DNA of 64,000 bases from Rhodococcus qingshengii (GTDB lineage: Bacteria; Actinomycetota; Actinomycetes; Mycobacteriales; Mycobacteriaceae). This document shows, one piece after another, positions 43,904 to 54,955 of this stretch (position 1 is the stretch's first letter; each line of letters begins with the position of its first letter). A program made the position numbers and the translations under genes. Under the pieces are notes generated by a model. It ran no database searches. It saw only the letters and a program-made list of their open reading frames with translations, and was not told where the DNA came from. The stretch spans positions 1-64,000 of the forward strand of contig NZ_JAJNCL010000003.1 in the NCBI RefSeq assembly GCF_021025955.1, given 5' to 3'.

Positions 43904-44059
43904 ATGATGTCTTTGAAGGATCAGTTGGACAACTGCGAATACCTGCTTGCCGACGCGGAAAGGGCGGGTGACTGGAATGCTGTTCGGCGATTCAGGGAAT
44001 ACCGACTGAGGCTGGTTCGGCAACTGTGCAGGCAAAGGGCTTCCGGTCTCTGCGTCTAG
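43904..44059 (+). CDS. Small protein (51 residues) next to the tRNA-like gene
   Basis: ATG 43904 to TAG 44057-44059, starting MMSLKDQLDNCEYLLADAER and ending QRASGLCV. It is rich in Arg and Leu with a likely amphipathic helix. GGAGG is 9 bases upstream. No family is recognised. It is preceded by CAGGTAC repeats and followed, on the other strand, by a tRNA-like gene. The arrangement suggests a small regulator or an accessory element remnant. Confidence 0.5.
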   Translation: MMSLKDQLDNCEYLLADAERAGDWNAVRRFREYRLRLVRQLCRQRASGLCV

Positions 44060-44092
44060 GGCGCGGCCATTCCCTCCTGAGCTGAACCCGAG

Positions 44093-44165
44093 TCCCTCTG
44101 GGCGGTTACGATCCGCCGTCGCCCGAGTCACAGTCGGGTGCTCTCACCAATTGAGCTACAGAAGG
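44093..44165 (-). tRNA. tRNA-His(GTG)-like gene with an aberrant T loop
   Basis: The 73-base reverse-strand sequence folds as a full cloverleaf: acceptor CCTTCTG/CAGAGGG (7 pairs, one G-T), D stem GCTC/GAGC, anticodon stem CCCGA/TCGGG with loop CTGTGAC (anticodon GTG), T stem GGCGG/CCGCC. Oddities: the T loop is ATCGTAA, with A54 and T58 where the universal T54 and A58 should be; no CCA is encoded; base 73 is A and base -1 is A, so the G-1:C73 identity pair of bacterial tRNA-His is missing. It may be inactive, phage-derived, or a tRNA mimic. Confidence 0.7.
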
Positions 44166-44169
44166 TATG

Positions 44170-44200
44170 GACCGCAGCGCTTTTCGACTGCGGTCTTTGT
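44170..44200 (+). terminator. Hairpin with T-rich tail
   Basis: GACCGCAG and CTGCGGTC form a perfect 8-base stem around a 10-base loop, followed by TTTGT on the forward strand. It could stop forward transcription from the small gene at 43904 before the tRNA-like gene's upstream side. Confidence 0.5.
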
Positions 44201-44371
44201 CTCCCGAACCATACGGACCCGCCTGTCGTCCGCGCTACTCATTTTTGACCCGACGGTCTCTGAGCGGCCGCCGCTCCGAGTTGGTCCCCGCGTCCCCGCA
44301 GGGACGTCTCCGACAAGGCCACACCGAATCACCGCTGACCAGCAGTCGATGGGATGATGACCTGCGTGTCC

Positions 44372-45331
44372 ATGTGCCCACCGCTGCCCGTCAAGAACGG
44401 GGTTGGCCCGACGCGCCTACGCATCCCGCTCTCTGGGCCGTGGGCGACAATCGCTGAGTACGTGGTGGTCAAGTTCGACCATCTGGGCGCCGAAGATCTG
44501 TATCGACGGTTCGACGACGGCGAGTTCGTAGGTATCGACGGCCACTCGATCTGCCGGAGCACGGAACTCAGCGCGCACCAGTTCGTCTGGTACTACCGCG
44601 AGTTACCGGCGGAGGACCCGGTGCCGTTCCACGAGGAGATCTTGCACGTGGACGACGACCTCGTCGTCATCGACAAACCACATTTTCTCCCGACCACCCC
44701 CAGCGGGCGCTATCTCCGCGAGTCGGCGCTTGTCCGACTACGGGTCCACCTCGACAACCCAGATCTGACCCCGATCCATCGGCTCGACCGCGGCACCGCC
44801 GGCGTGGTGATGTTCTCGGCCCGCCCCGCGACGCGCGGCGCGTACCAGTCACTGTTCGAGAAGCGGCAGGTCACGAAGGTCTACGAGGCAGTGTCGGCGC
44901 GACCGCCCCTGTGGGACCAGGATGCATCGGGGTTCGCCGAATCCGACGGTCCCCTCGTCTACCGCAACCACATCGAAGCTCGGCGCGGCGAGTTGCGGGT
45001 CCTCGTCGACGACAGCCGTGAACCTAACTCCGAGACCATGATCGAGGCGCGAGAGACGGGCGTGAGCGCCTCCGGACGTACAGTGCTGCACACGGTTCTA
45101 CGTCCGCGGTCCGGACGGATGCACCAGTTGCGGGTGCATTTGGCGGCTCTCGGCGCCGGGATCCTGGGCGACCGGCGATACCCCGACCTGCTTCCCGACG
45201 CCCCGGACGATCATTCCCTCCCACTCCAATTGCTCGCGAGGAAACTCGAATTCACCGATCCGCTGTCGGGGAGACCGCGGCGGTTTGTGACACGTCGGAC
45301 GCTCAGCGAGATGCCCGTGTCTGACTGCTGA
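44372..45331 (+). CDS. RluA-family pseudouridine synthase
   Basis: 319 residues. The catalytic HRLDRGTAG motif (Asp is the nucleophile) is near residue 138, followed by KVYEAVSARPP and the C-terminal HQLRVHLAALGAGILGDRRYP, all typical of RluA. It isomerises uridine to pseudouridine in rRNA or tRNA. I prefer ATG 44372 (MCPPLPVKNGVGPTRL) because the homologous family starts there; ATG 44354 is an alternative. Target RNA is unknown. Its location beside an aberrant tRNA gene may be accidental. Confidence 0.88.
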   Translation: MCPPLPVKNGVGPTRLRIPLSGPWATIAEYVVVKFDHLGAEDLYRRFDDGEFVGIDGHSICRSTELSAHQFVWYYRELPAEDPVPFHEEILHVDDDLVVIDKPHFLPTTPSGRYLRESALVRLRVHLDNPDLTPIHRLDRGTAGVVMFSARPATRGAYQSLFEKRQVTKVYEAVSARPPLWDQDASGFAESDGPLVYRNHIEARRGELRVLVDDSREPNSETMIEARETGVSASGRTVLHTVLRPRSGRMHQLRVHLAALGAGILGDRRYPDLLPDAPDDHSLPLQLLARKLEFTDPLSGRPRRFVTRRTLSEMPVSDC

Positions 45332-45947
45332 GCGCCCGCCTGCCGTCGGTGTCCTCAGGCACCTGGAGACCGTCACTGGCCTGGCACCAGGCGAAGTCAC
45401 GGTGGTGGACCGGCGGCGACCACACCGTCCTCGTGAAGGACGCTGGGAGATCCCCGCGACGGCCGGACTGCTCGAGATTCTCTCGGAGCATGCGGGGCGA
45501 TCATCGCCCCTATTAGTCAAACGGCGTGGTTGTTCCTGGTGTGAACGTGCACCTCAGCCTCTCCCGACGCAGACGGCAAACCCCGCAGAGCCGCAGAACC
45601 CGCGGAGCCGCAGAACCGCGGATGACTTGTTCCGGACTCCGCGGGTACTGCTGCGGACGGACGATGAATAGGCCGCTGACCAGTGTCCTTAAATATTGAA
45701 GCGGAAGGCCACTACGTTCCGGCACACATAAGCATCTGCCGGCGACGAATCACGGGGACGCGGCTCATGAGGCACTCCAGGGGTGATCAGTTCGACGCCG
45801 GCGCACACGGAGAAGTCTTTGTTGTTGCGGGAAGTGCACGCAACCCGAGCGGTCTTGATCGGGCCAGCCTTCGCAAGCCCTGTTCTGTCGCACCAACCCG
45901 CCATAATGACGTTGTTCGGGCTGCGCGAGGTGAAGTGAGGTCAGCAG
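45332..45947. other. Gene-poor 616-bp stretch before the HEPN-like gene
   Basis: Several open frames are present on both strands, but none has good codon use or ribosome-binding sites. A direct repeat, GAGCCGCAGAACC, occurs twice near 45590-45620. The promoter of the HEPN-like gene must lie in the right end, but no clear hexamers were chosen. The stretch may be the remains of an older gene. Confidence 0.5.
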
Positions 45948-47903
45948 GTGAGCGAAGTGGACGCAACCGCGCGTCGGGTTCGGTTCTATGGCGTACATGA
46001 CATGGCAGCAGGTTGGCACGTCCCGCGCGTCGCAGAGCTTGCTGAGGGGTTCGACCCTAAGAGTGTCCCCACGAGCACTGAGGACATGCTTGAGCTCCAC
46101 AACGTTCAGCAGTATCTCGAACATGGTTTCTTGCCGAACGCCTACTCCGAGGAACAGCGCAACCAAGCTAAGGCACTGATTCCTCAGATCCACAGTGCGG
46201 TGGCGCGGTACTTTTCGTCGGTCGACAACACGAACTTCGCAGCCACGGTGGCTGGTGTCGGCCACGACTATCACGGGGATCTTCTGCACTTGCTCGGCCG
46301 GAACAAGGCCTTCGAACGTTGCGACAGCGCGACGGTCCTTCCCGCGCTCTCCGCGGCAGGTGTGCGTCTAGGGGAATTGCTCGCGAGCAAGAAGCTTGTG
46401 CAGGCCTATGACGCCGAGATACGGGATGAGTTGCGTGCTTCCTCTCGTGGTGCTGAGCATTTGGTTCGAAAGTACCTGCAGGACGACGTGAAAGGAGAGA
46501 TACATCTTCCACCGAGCTTCACTCAAGTCGACGCTCGCGAACTGCTGGAGGGTTACGTCGACAGCGAGGACGCTAACCCCAACTACGTTGGGCTGATTGC
46601 GACTGCCAAGGAGTGTTCTCTGTCCGGAATCGACGCCAAGCTCAAGCTGCGTGCGAAGCGACGCTCCGACGAGATAAGCGCGAACTTCTTCAACGAGAAC
46701 CAGGGCTTCAAGACTGGATGTGAGGTGGGCATCTCCGAAACCCAAGATGATCCGGTTGTGTTCGAATTGGACACCTCGGAGGAGTTGGTCTGCCGGTACA
46801 TATACAGCGGTCGGTGGCTGGAAGAAAGCAGCGACAACCCCGGTATCCTCAACAACTTTCTGCACCTCTTCGAGTTCGCTGACCTTCAAGCGCTGCTGCT
46901 CCTTCCGTCCTACCCGGCGTATTTAGGCGTCATGGAACGGTTCATGGGGACCACAGGAAAGAACGAGTACAAGATCGGCGCAGCCTTTCGAGCCATCGAC
47001 ATGAGCACCCTGCTCCAGACGCGCCTCTACCACTGCTTCCTAGAGTCGAAGGACATCGACCTGGAGCAGGTCATCTCTTGGTTCTTCGAGGAGTACCTCG
47101 TTAAGGAATTCGGCGCCTCAAACTTCTCATTCACCCCGTCAGACAGGGGGTCGTCATACCTCCAGAAGGTGAGGCACCTTTTCGCCGAGATGGAAAGCGT
47201 CGCAAATCAATTCACCCTGTTCGCCAGAGACGGCGAACTCGACCGCGATCTGCTCGCCATGGGATCTGAGCAGGTCAAATACAAGGAGATACCAAGCCTC
47301 CTCGACGGTAAGTACGTCTGCTCATCCGAAAGTGAGGAAATTGCTGGCATCCTCCACCACCTGTTCTCCGACCAATCGAGGCTCCACTACATCAATGAGT
47401 CCCTGAACGCGGACAACGCAGCAACGCTTCTTCTGGAGAACCAGATCGCGTACGACGACTTCGAGGACTACCAGAAGCCAACCGTCGACCACCTGATCAA
47501 ACTGGGAGTTCTTGAAGACACTGGAGCGCGAGTTCAGCTCGCGAACTCGGAGCAGTACCTCATCCTCAAAGCACTGTTCGCCACTCAAGCAGCTAGCTAC
47601 TATCACCTCTCAGATGCCGGGCGGGCGACGGCGGACGACATGGTGACGAAGGGCTGGACAACGCGCTCCTCCTCGTTGCTGACAGATGCGGAAGGGAAGT
47701 ACTTCAACTACTTCCTCAACGGGGTGGACTTCAGCAACGGACCTCAGCTGCGAAACAAGTACCTTCACGGGGCACAAGCCGGTATGGATGGCGACGATGC
47801 ACACTTCAGGACTTATATCACCGCGCTACGACTGACCGTGGCACTGGTCATCAAGATAAACGACGACTTCTGTCTCGCAGCGCCCGAGGATGACAATGGC
47901 TAA
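45948..47903 (+). CDS. Large unknown protein ending in a HEPN-type RNxxxH motif
   Basis: 651 residues, no family recognised with certainty. It is soluble, with no signal peptide or transmembrane helix. At residues 602-607, RNKYLHG (codons 47751-47771) fits the HEPN catalytic motif R-N-x3-H, set in a helical C-terminal region (YFNYFLNGVDFSNGPQL before it, ALRLTVALVIKINDDF after). Before that, around residues 505-530, VDHLIKLGVLEDTGARVQL looks like a small winged helix. HEPN RNases occur in many toxin and anti-phage genes. The start is GTG 45948. Codon choice is more A/T-rich than in the flanks, which suggests transfer. Confidence 0.7.
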   Translation: MSEVDATARRVRFYGVHDMAAGWHVPRVAELAEGFDPKSVPTSTEDMLELHNVQQYLEHGFLPNAYSEEQRNQAKALIPQIHSAVARYFSSVDNTNFAATVAGVGHDYHGDLLHLLGRNKAFERCDSATVLPALSAAGVRLGELLASKKLVQAYDAEIRDELRASSRGAEHLVRKYLQDDVKGEIHLPPSFTQVDARELLEGYVDSEDANPNYVGLIATAKECSLSGIDAKLKLRAKRRSDEISANFFNENQGFKTGCEVGISETQDDPVVFELDTSEELVCRYIYSGRWLEESSDNPGILNNFLHLFEFADLQALLLLPSYPAYLGVMERFMGTTGKNEYKIGAAFRAIDMSTLLQTRLYHCFLESKDIDLEQVISWFFEEYLVKEFGASNFSFTPSDRGSSYLQKVRHLFAEMESVANQFTLFARDGELDRDLLAMGSEQVKYKEIPSLLDGKYVCSSESEEIAGILHHLFSDQSRLHYINESLNADNAATLLLENQIAYDDFEDYQKPTVDHLIKLGVLEDTGARVQLANSEQYLILKALFATQAASYYHLSDAGRATADDMVTKGWTTRSSSLLTDAEGKYFNYFLNGVDFSNGPQLRNKYLHGAQAGMDGDDAHFRTYITALRLTVALVIKINDDFCLAAPEDDNG

Positions 47904-48545
47904 GGATCACTGCTCTCACGTCCTAGCTCTGCGTACATTCGCATGGCTTCGCAATGTCGCAGCAGGCAACGAGGTGGGAGCTAGCAGCAAAGCCGAACCG
48001 CATGATCTCCCAGACCTTGTGCCCTGCGTTCCAACTATCTGGACCCCTGGAACGAATTAGATACCCCGCGAAAGTCAGTCCCTAGCGCGCCAACGATTCT
48101 AGCCACGTCCGCTGGGGGCGCTGCGCGATGAAAGTGAATGCTCCCGGCAGCGCTTTCGCGACTCGGAGCCTGCGAGTGCGAAGAGCCCAAGCGCCCGCTC
48201 GGAGATCAGAAGTACGCTGGCTGGCAGACCCCGTCAGCCCGAGCCTGTGTAGATGGCGCGAAAGGACTGACTACGCGGAGCTTTCGTCTCTTTCGCTCCC
48301 CACGAATTCGACGGTGAGAGATGCGAACTCACGCGCGGAGGAGTCGATGCCTCGGAAGTAGTCGACATTCTTACGGGCGCCGCTTCGTCGACGCTCGCGA
48401 AGAGAAAATTCAGGAACAGAAACCTGCTCCGTGGGTGAGGACCAGAGCGGCCTCGTATCGCTGCCACAGGGGCCACGCCACCAAGGCAGCACCTCAGACC
48501 AATGAAGCACTAGATCGCCTTCGCCTGAAAGCTCGGGTGAGACGC
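47904..48545. other. Gene-poor stretch after the HEPN-like gene
   Basis: No convincing gene. A reverse-strand frame from about 48420 to 48271 (with SLRERRRSGARKNVDYFRG) might be a gene remnant but has no start with a ribosome-binding site. The stretch ends at the 22-base inverted repeat that borders ychF. It may contain the right edge of the accessory block. Confidence 0.5.
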
Positions 48546-48605
48546 CGCAGGGCAATTGTGCAGCCGCGAGGACAGTTCTCCCTGCGGCTGCACAATTGCC
48601 CTGCG
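48546..48605. repeat. Perfect 22-base inverted repeat beside ychF
   Basis: CGCAGGGCAATTGTGCAGCCGC (48546-48567) is exactly reverse-complemented at 48584-48605, with a 16-base loop. It starts 14 bases past the ychF stop. It could be a strong intrinsic terminator, though no T-run follows, or a border element of the accessory block. Confidence 0.75.
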
Positions 48606-48619
48606 ACAGTACGGCGGAT

Positions 48620-49699
48620 TTAGACGTTGAAGCGGAACTCCACCACATCGCCGTCGGCCATGACGTATTCCTTGCCCTCCATGCGGACCTTGCCGGCAGC
48701 CTTGGCCGCGGCCATGGAACCCGCCTCGACGAGGTCGTCGAAGGACACGATTTCAGCCTTGATGAAGCCGCGCTCGAAGTCGGTGTGAATGACGCCGGCA
48801 GCCTGGGGCGCGGTGTCACCCTTGTGGATGGTCCAGGCGCGAGCTTCCTTCGGACCAGCCGTCAGGTAGGTCTGCAGTCCGAGGGTGTGGAAGCCGGTGC
48901 GAGCGAGAGCGTGCAGGCCCGGCTCGGTCTGACCGATCGAGTCGAGCATTTCCTGGCGGTCTTCCTCGTCCAGTTCGAGGAGTTCCTGCTCGACCTTCGC
49001 ATCGAGGAACACGGCATCGGCCGGAGCGACGGATGCGCGCAGTTCCGCGACCTTCGCCTCATCGGTGAGCACCGACTCGTCGGCGTTGAAGACGTATAGA
49101 AAAGGCTTGGTGGTGAGCAGGCTCAGCTCACGAAGCAACGAGAAGTCGAGCTTGTCCTTGACGCTGAACAGCGTCGTGCCCTCGTTGAGGAATGCCTGAG
49201 CCTTGAGCGCCTCGTCGTGGGCCGGCTTGAGCTCCTTGTTCTTGCGAGCTTCCTTGTCCAGACGCGGGAGAGCCTTCTCCAAGGTCTGCATGTCGGCGAT
49301 CACGAGCTCGGTCTCGATGACCTCGATATCGGAGGCCGGGTCGACCTTGCCGTCGACGTGAATAACGTCGTCGTCGGCGAAAACGCGCACTACCTGGCAG
49401 ATAGCATCAGCTTCACGGATATTGGCCAGGAACTTGTTACCAAGGCCTGCGCCCTCGGATGCACCCTTGACGATGCCGGCGATGTCGACGAACGACACGG
49501 TCGCGGGGAGGATGCGCTCGGAGCCGAAGATCTCGGCGAGCTTCTGCAGCCGCGGATCGGGCAGCTCGACCAGGCCGACGTTGGGTTCGATGGTCGCGAA
49601 CGGGTAGTTCGCTGCCAACACGTCGTTGTTGGTCAGTGCATTGAAAAGGGTGGACTTGCCGACGTTGGGCAGTCCGACGATTCCGAGGGTAAGGCTCAC
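48620..49699 (-). CDS. ychF: Redox-linked ribosome-binding ATPase YchF (OLA1)
   Basis: 359 residues. The P-loop GLPNVGKST, switch segments (FVDIAGIVKGASEGAGLGNKFL) and NADE (in place of NKxD; FNADESVL) are typical of YchF, which prefers ATP. A C-terminal TGS-like domain (AWTIHKGDTAPQAAGVIHTDF) follows. It binds the ribosome and acts in stress responses. The gene matches Rv1112 and its neighbourhood ispH-xseA lies to the right in this window. Start ATG 49699. Confidence 0.96.
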   Translation of the reverse strand: MSLTLGIVGLPNVGKSTLFNALTNNDVLAANYPFATIEPNVGLVELPDPRLQKLAEIFGSERILPATVSFVDIAGIVKGASEGAGLGNKFLANIREADAICQVVRVFADDDVIHVDGKVDPASDIEVIETELVIADMQTLEKALPRLDKEARKNKELKPAHDEALKAQAFLNEGTTLFSVKDKLDFSLLRELSLLTTKPFLYVFNADESVLTDEAKVAELRASVAPADAVFLDAKVEQELLELDEEDRQEMLDSIGQTEPGLHALARTGFHTLGLQTYLTAGPKEARAWTIHKGDTAPQAAGVIHTDFERGFIKAEIVSFDDLVEAGSMAAAKAAGKVRMEGKEYVMADGDVVEFRFNV

Positions 49700-49769
49700 G
49701 GTCTGTGGATTCTACGGCCTCGCGGCGACGTGACGGGTACTCGCCCCACCGTCACGTCGCGGCAGGTGA

Positions 49770-50270
49770 TCAGTTGTAGGTATACGAATCGACGGACGAC
49801 ACGATCGCAACCAGGAAGATGACGTAGAACGCGATGAACAGCACCCAGCAGATGACGGCTATGAGGAGCGAGATCTGACCGAGCTTCTTCACCCGCTCGG
49901 ACGCGTACTGCGCGCCCTGGTGATCGCCCATAGCCCACTTCGGGTAGATGTCGTGGAGATGGTTGAACGCGGCGAACGCGATAGGCCAGAAGAACAGGAT
50001 CGACGCGACGGCCCATCCCGCGTTGGACTTCGGCGGACCGTACTGGGGCGCCGCGTACGTGGGAGCAGCGCTGTACTGCTGGGCCGCGCTGTACTGCTGA
50101 CCGGCTGGGTACTGCTGTCCGGCCGAATACTGCGGGTCAGTCGGGTACTGCTGGCCCGTCGGATACTCCTGGCCTGCTGAATATTGCTGCCCGGCTGAAT
50201 ACTGCTGGCCCGCCGGATACTGCTGCTCCTTCGGATCCTGCGGGTCGGTCGGATACTGCGGTTCGGTCAT
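49770..50270 (-). CDS. CD225/dispanin-like membrane protein with a Gln/Tyr-rich repeat tail
   Basis: 166 residues. Residues 1-75 are tandem repeats such as QQYPAGQQYSAG; residues 80-160 hold two transmembrane helices in the CD225 (interferon-induced transmembrane) pattern, AGWAVASILFFWPIAFAAF and ISLLIAVICWVLFIAFYVIF. The second ATG (50270), after GGGGG, is chosen over 50273. The repeat tail is coded by near-identical repeats at about 50060-50260. Dispanin-like proteins of bacteria have no known role; this one lies next to ychF and divergent to the GltB-like gene. Confidence 0.8.
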   Translation of the reverse strand: MTEPQYPTDPQDPKEQQYPAGQQYSAGQQYSAGQEYPTGQQYPTDPQYSAGQQYPAGQQYSAAQQYSAAPTYAAPQYGPPKSNAGWAVASILFFWPIAFAAFNHLHDIYPKWAMGDHQGAQYASERVKKLGQISLLIAVICWVLFIAFYVIFLVAIVSSVDSYTYN

Positions 50271-50371
50271 CATTCCCCCAAAGAGTCGGATTCGGTTCTC
50301 TATCGCAGAACCTAGTGGAGACTTACCGCTGCCGTGTCACAGTGAGCGCCTACGCTCTCGAGGTGACTCGG

Positions 50372-51940
50372 ATGCTGATTGTGCTCTTGATATGGATAGT
50401 GGGTCTCGGCACCGCCGCTCTCGCGATTGTGGTCTCGCCCGGATGGTGGGTGATCGCGGTCGTCACTCTCGCGCTGGCGGCGATGGGCACCTACGACCTC
50501 ACACAGAAGTCCCACAGCATCCTCCGTAACTATCCGGTCCTCGGGCACGCCCGATTCCTCCTCGAGAAGATTCGACCTGAGATCCAGCAGTACTTCGTCG
50601 AATCATCCACCGATGGAATGCCATTCGATCGCGAAACGCGAGATCTGGTCTACGAGCGTGCCAAGGGAACACTGGCAGAAGAGCCCTTCGGGACCGAGCG
50701 CGACGTCAATGCGATCGGATACGAGTTCATGACGCATTCGATTCGCGCACGGACCGCCCCCGACACCGTTCCGCGAGTTCGCCTCGGCGGACGCGATTGC
50801 ACGATGCCGTACGACATCGCTCTCCTGAACGTCTCCGCGATGAGCTTCGGATCGTTGTCCGCCAACGCAATCGAGGCCCTCAACGCCGGCGCCGCCAAAG
50901 GCGGTTTCGCCCACGACACCGGCGAAGGTGCGATCAGTCCGTATCACCGCAAACACGGTGGCGATCTGATCTGGGAAATCGCTTCGGGATACTTCGGATG
51001 CCGGACCGAGGACGGCCGATTCGATCCTGACCGTTTTGCCGAGCGCGCCGGCTCCGACCAGGTGAAGGCCATTTCGATCAAGCTCTCGCAAGGTGCGAAA
51101 CCCGGGTTGGGTGGCGTGCTTCCCGGAGTCAAGGTCTCCCCCGAAATCGCCGAAACCCGAGGGGTACCCGTCGGCCAGACTGTGATCTCGCCACCCGCGC
51201 ACACCGCGTTCAGCACCCCGGTCGAACTGGTCGATTTCATCGCCACACTGCGAAAACTGTCGGGAGGCAAGCCGGTCGGGATGAAACTGTGCGTCGGCTC
51301 GCGTCGTGAATTCCTCGGAATCTGCAAAGCGATGATCGAACGCGGCATCACGCCCGACTTCATCATCGTCGACGGTTCCGAAGGCGGCACCGGCGCAGGT
51401 CCGGTGGAGTTCGAGGACCACATGGGCATGCCGTTGACCGAAGGCCTGATGCTCGTGCACAACGCCTTGGTGGGAACTGGTCTGCGCCCTCTCGTGAAAG
51501 TCGGCGCCTCCGGAAAGGTGGCGAGCGGTTCCGACATCGTCAAACGCATCATCCAGGGCGCAGACTTCACGATGGCGGCCCGCGCAATGATGTTCGCAGT
51601 GGGCTGCATTCAGGCCCAGATGTGCCACACCAACCGCTGCCCGGTCGGCGTTGCCACTCAGGATCCGGCACGTACCCGCGCGCTCGACATCCCCGACAAG
51701 AGCGAGCGCGTCTACCGCTTCCAGAAGGCAACTGTCGCCAGCGCGCAACAGATGATCGCGTCGATGGGCATCGATTCCTTCGACCAACTGCAACCGGGAA
51801 TGCTCAACCGCCGCGTCGACGGTCTCACCACCCGAACCTATGCCGACCTGTTCGACTGGCTGATGCCGGGAGAACTGCTCGAATCCCCGCCGCAAAGCTG
51901 GCTCACCGATTGGATCGACGCCGACGCTCACCGATTCTGA
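50372..51940 (+). CDS. FMN-binding glutamate synthase-like protein (GltB-domain, membrane-anchored)
   Basis: 522 residues. An N-terminal pair of hydrophobic segments is followed by the glutamate synthase central domain: GQTVISPPAHTAFSTP and the cluster motif CIQAQMCHTNRCPVG (3Fe-4S type). FMN-binding residues are in the GSEGGTGAGP segment. Such stand-alone domains are common in actinobacteria and are of unproven substrate. I prefer ATG 50372, with GAGG 9 bases upstream. It is divergent from the dispanin-like gene. Confidence 0.8.
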   Translation: MLIVLLIWIVGLGTAALAIVVSPGWWVIAVVTLALAAMGTYDLTQKSHSILRNYPVLGHARFLLEKIRPEIQQYFVESSTDGMPFDRETRDLVYERAKGTLAEEPFGTERDVNAIGYEFMTHSIRARTAPDTVPRVRLGGRDCTMPYDIALLNVSAMSFGSLSANAIEALNAGAAKGGFAHDTGEGAISPYHRKHGGDLIWEIASGYFGCRTEDGRFDPDRFAERAGSDQVKAISIKLSQGAKPGLGGVLPGVKVSPEIAETRGVPVGQTVISPPAHTAFSTPVELVDFIATLRKLSGGKPVGMKLCVGSRREFLGICKAMIERGITPDFIIVDGSEGGTGAGPVEFEDHMGMPLTEGLMLVHNALVGTGLRPLVKVGASGKVASGSDIVKRIIQGADFTMAARAMMFAVGCIQAQMCHTNRCPVGVATQDPARTRALDIPDKSERVYRFQKATVASAQQMIASMGIDSFDQLQPGMLNRRVDGLTTRTYADLFDWLMPGELLESPPQSWLTDWIDADAHRF

Positions 51941-52052
51941 CGCCGGTCGACTCCCGCGCCTCAGATCGCGCGGATTCGCCCTGCTGGTCCTACAGTGACA
52001 GATGGTCCGCTGTGACGGCGGCCACACGTGCACTAGTGGACGGAGTTCGACG

Positions 52053-54335
<2,283 letters not shown>

Positions 54336-54337
54336 CC

Positions 54338-54544
54338 ATGACTGCGACCATGACGGCAAAACTCACCACAGCGTTCCGCGGAACGCTGTGGTGGGTTCGC
54401 TCGGTGATGGGTGATCTCGACTATCAGCGCTACGTCGAGCACACCCGACGCCACCACGCCGACTCACCGGTGATCAGCGAACGAGAGTTCTGGCGACGCC
54501 GACACGCAGCAGCCGACGCCAACCCAGGCGCCCGCTGCTGCTGA
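54338..54544 (+). CDS. ybdD: YbdD/YjiX-family small protein (DUF466)
   Basis: 68 residues. WWVRSVMGDLDYQRYVEHTR and a C-terminal CC match the DUF466 pattern. In E. coli the YbdD/YjiX partners help CstA or BtsT in pyruvate import. The ATG at 54338 begins 2 bases after the cstA stop; GGAGG is 12 bases upstream within cstA. Very likely a functional partner of the cstA product. Confidence 0.9.
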   Translation: MTATMTAKLTTAFRGTLWWVRSVMGDLDYQRYVEHTRRHHADSPVISEREFWRRRHAAADANPGARCC

Positions 54545-54550
54545 ATCCGG

Positions 54551-54955
54551 TCAGGGGCAGGTGGCCTTCGCGAGTTCGTAAATGTGGCCAGCCTGCTCGT
54601 CGGTGGGCTTGTTGCCGTTGTTCTCGGCCAGGTCGGTGATCTTGGTCTTGACCTCCGCCTCGTCCGTGCCGTTGGCGACCTCGGTGCACGTGGTCGTCAA
54701 GATCTCCTCGATGTCTGCGTCGTCGCGGTTTTCCGCCAACGGTGCGTAAGCCCCTCGGAAAGTGGCGACGAACAGCGCCGTCTTGCCCTGATCGATGGCG
54801 TTGCCCGCGGACTGTTTGGCTGTCTCGAGCGCCTGTTGCCCGCTCGTGACTGCCTCGCTGATCTTGTTCTGTGCGTTGTCCTGATCCTCGGTGCTACACG
54901 CGGTGAGCCCGAGAACGACGATTGCTGCTGCCCCGACTGCTGCTGCGATTCTCAT
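54551..54955 (-). CDS. Lipoprotein, DUF732-like
   Basis: 134 residues. The signal ends in LTAC near residue 18. The mature part has a long acidic helix-rich region and two Cys in TTTCTEV and KATCP at the end, which recalls the DUF732 family of secreted mycobacterial proteins with a disulphide. No ligand can be named. The ATG at 54955 is preferred to 54988, as its hydrophobic signal starts right there. Convergent to ybdD with 6 bases between. Confidence 0.72.
   Translation of the reverse strand: MRIAAAVGAAAIVVLGLTACSTEDQDNAQNKISEAVTSGQQALETAKQSAGNAIDQGKTALFVATFRGAYAPLAENRDDADIEEILTTTCTEVANGTDEAEVKTKITDLAENNGNKPTDEQAGHIYELAKATCP

Noticed and set aside
48271..48540. Reverse frame with SLRERRRSGARKNVDYFRG
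   Set aside because: It has no start with a ribosome-binding site and no domain; may be a remnant, not called.
50060..50260. Short tandem repeats as a CRISPR array
   Set aside because: They encode the QQYxAG protein repeats in frame; there are no unique spacers of CRISPR length and no cas genes.
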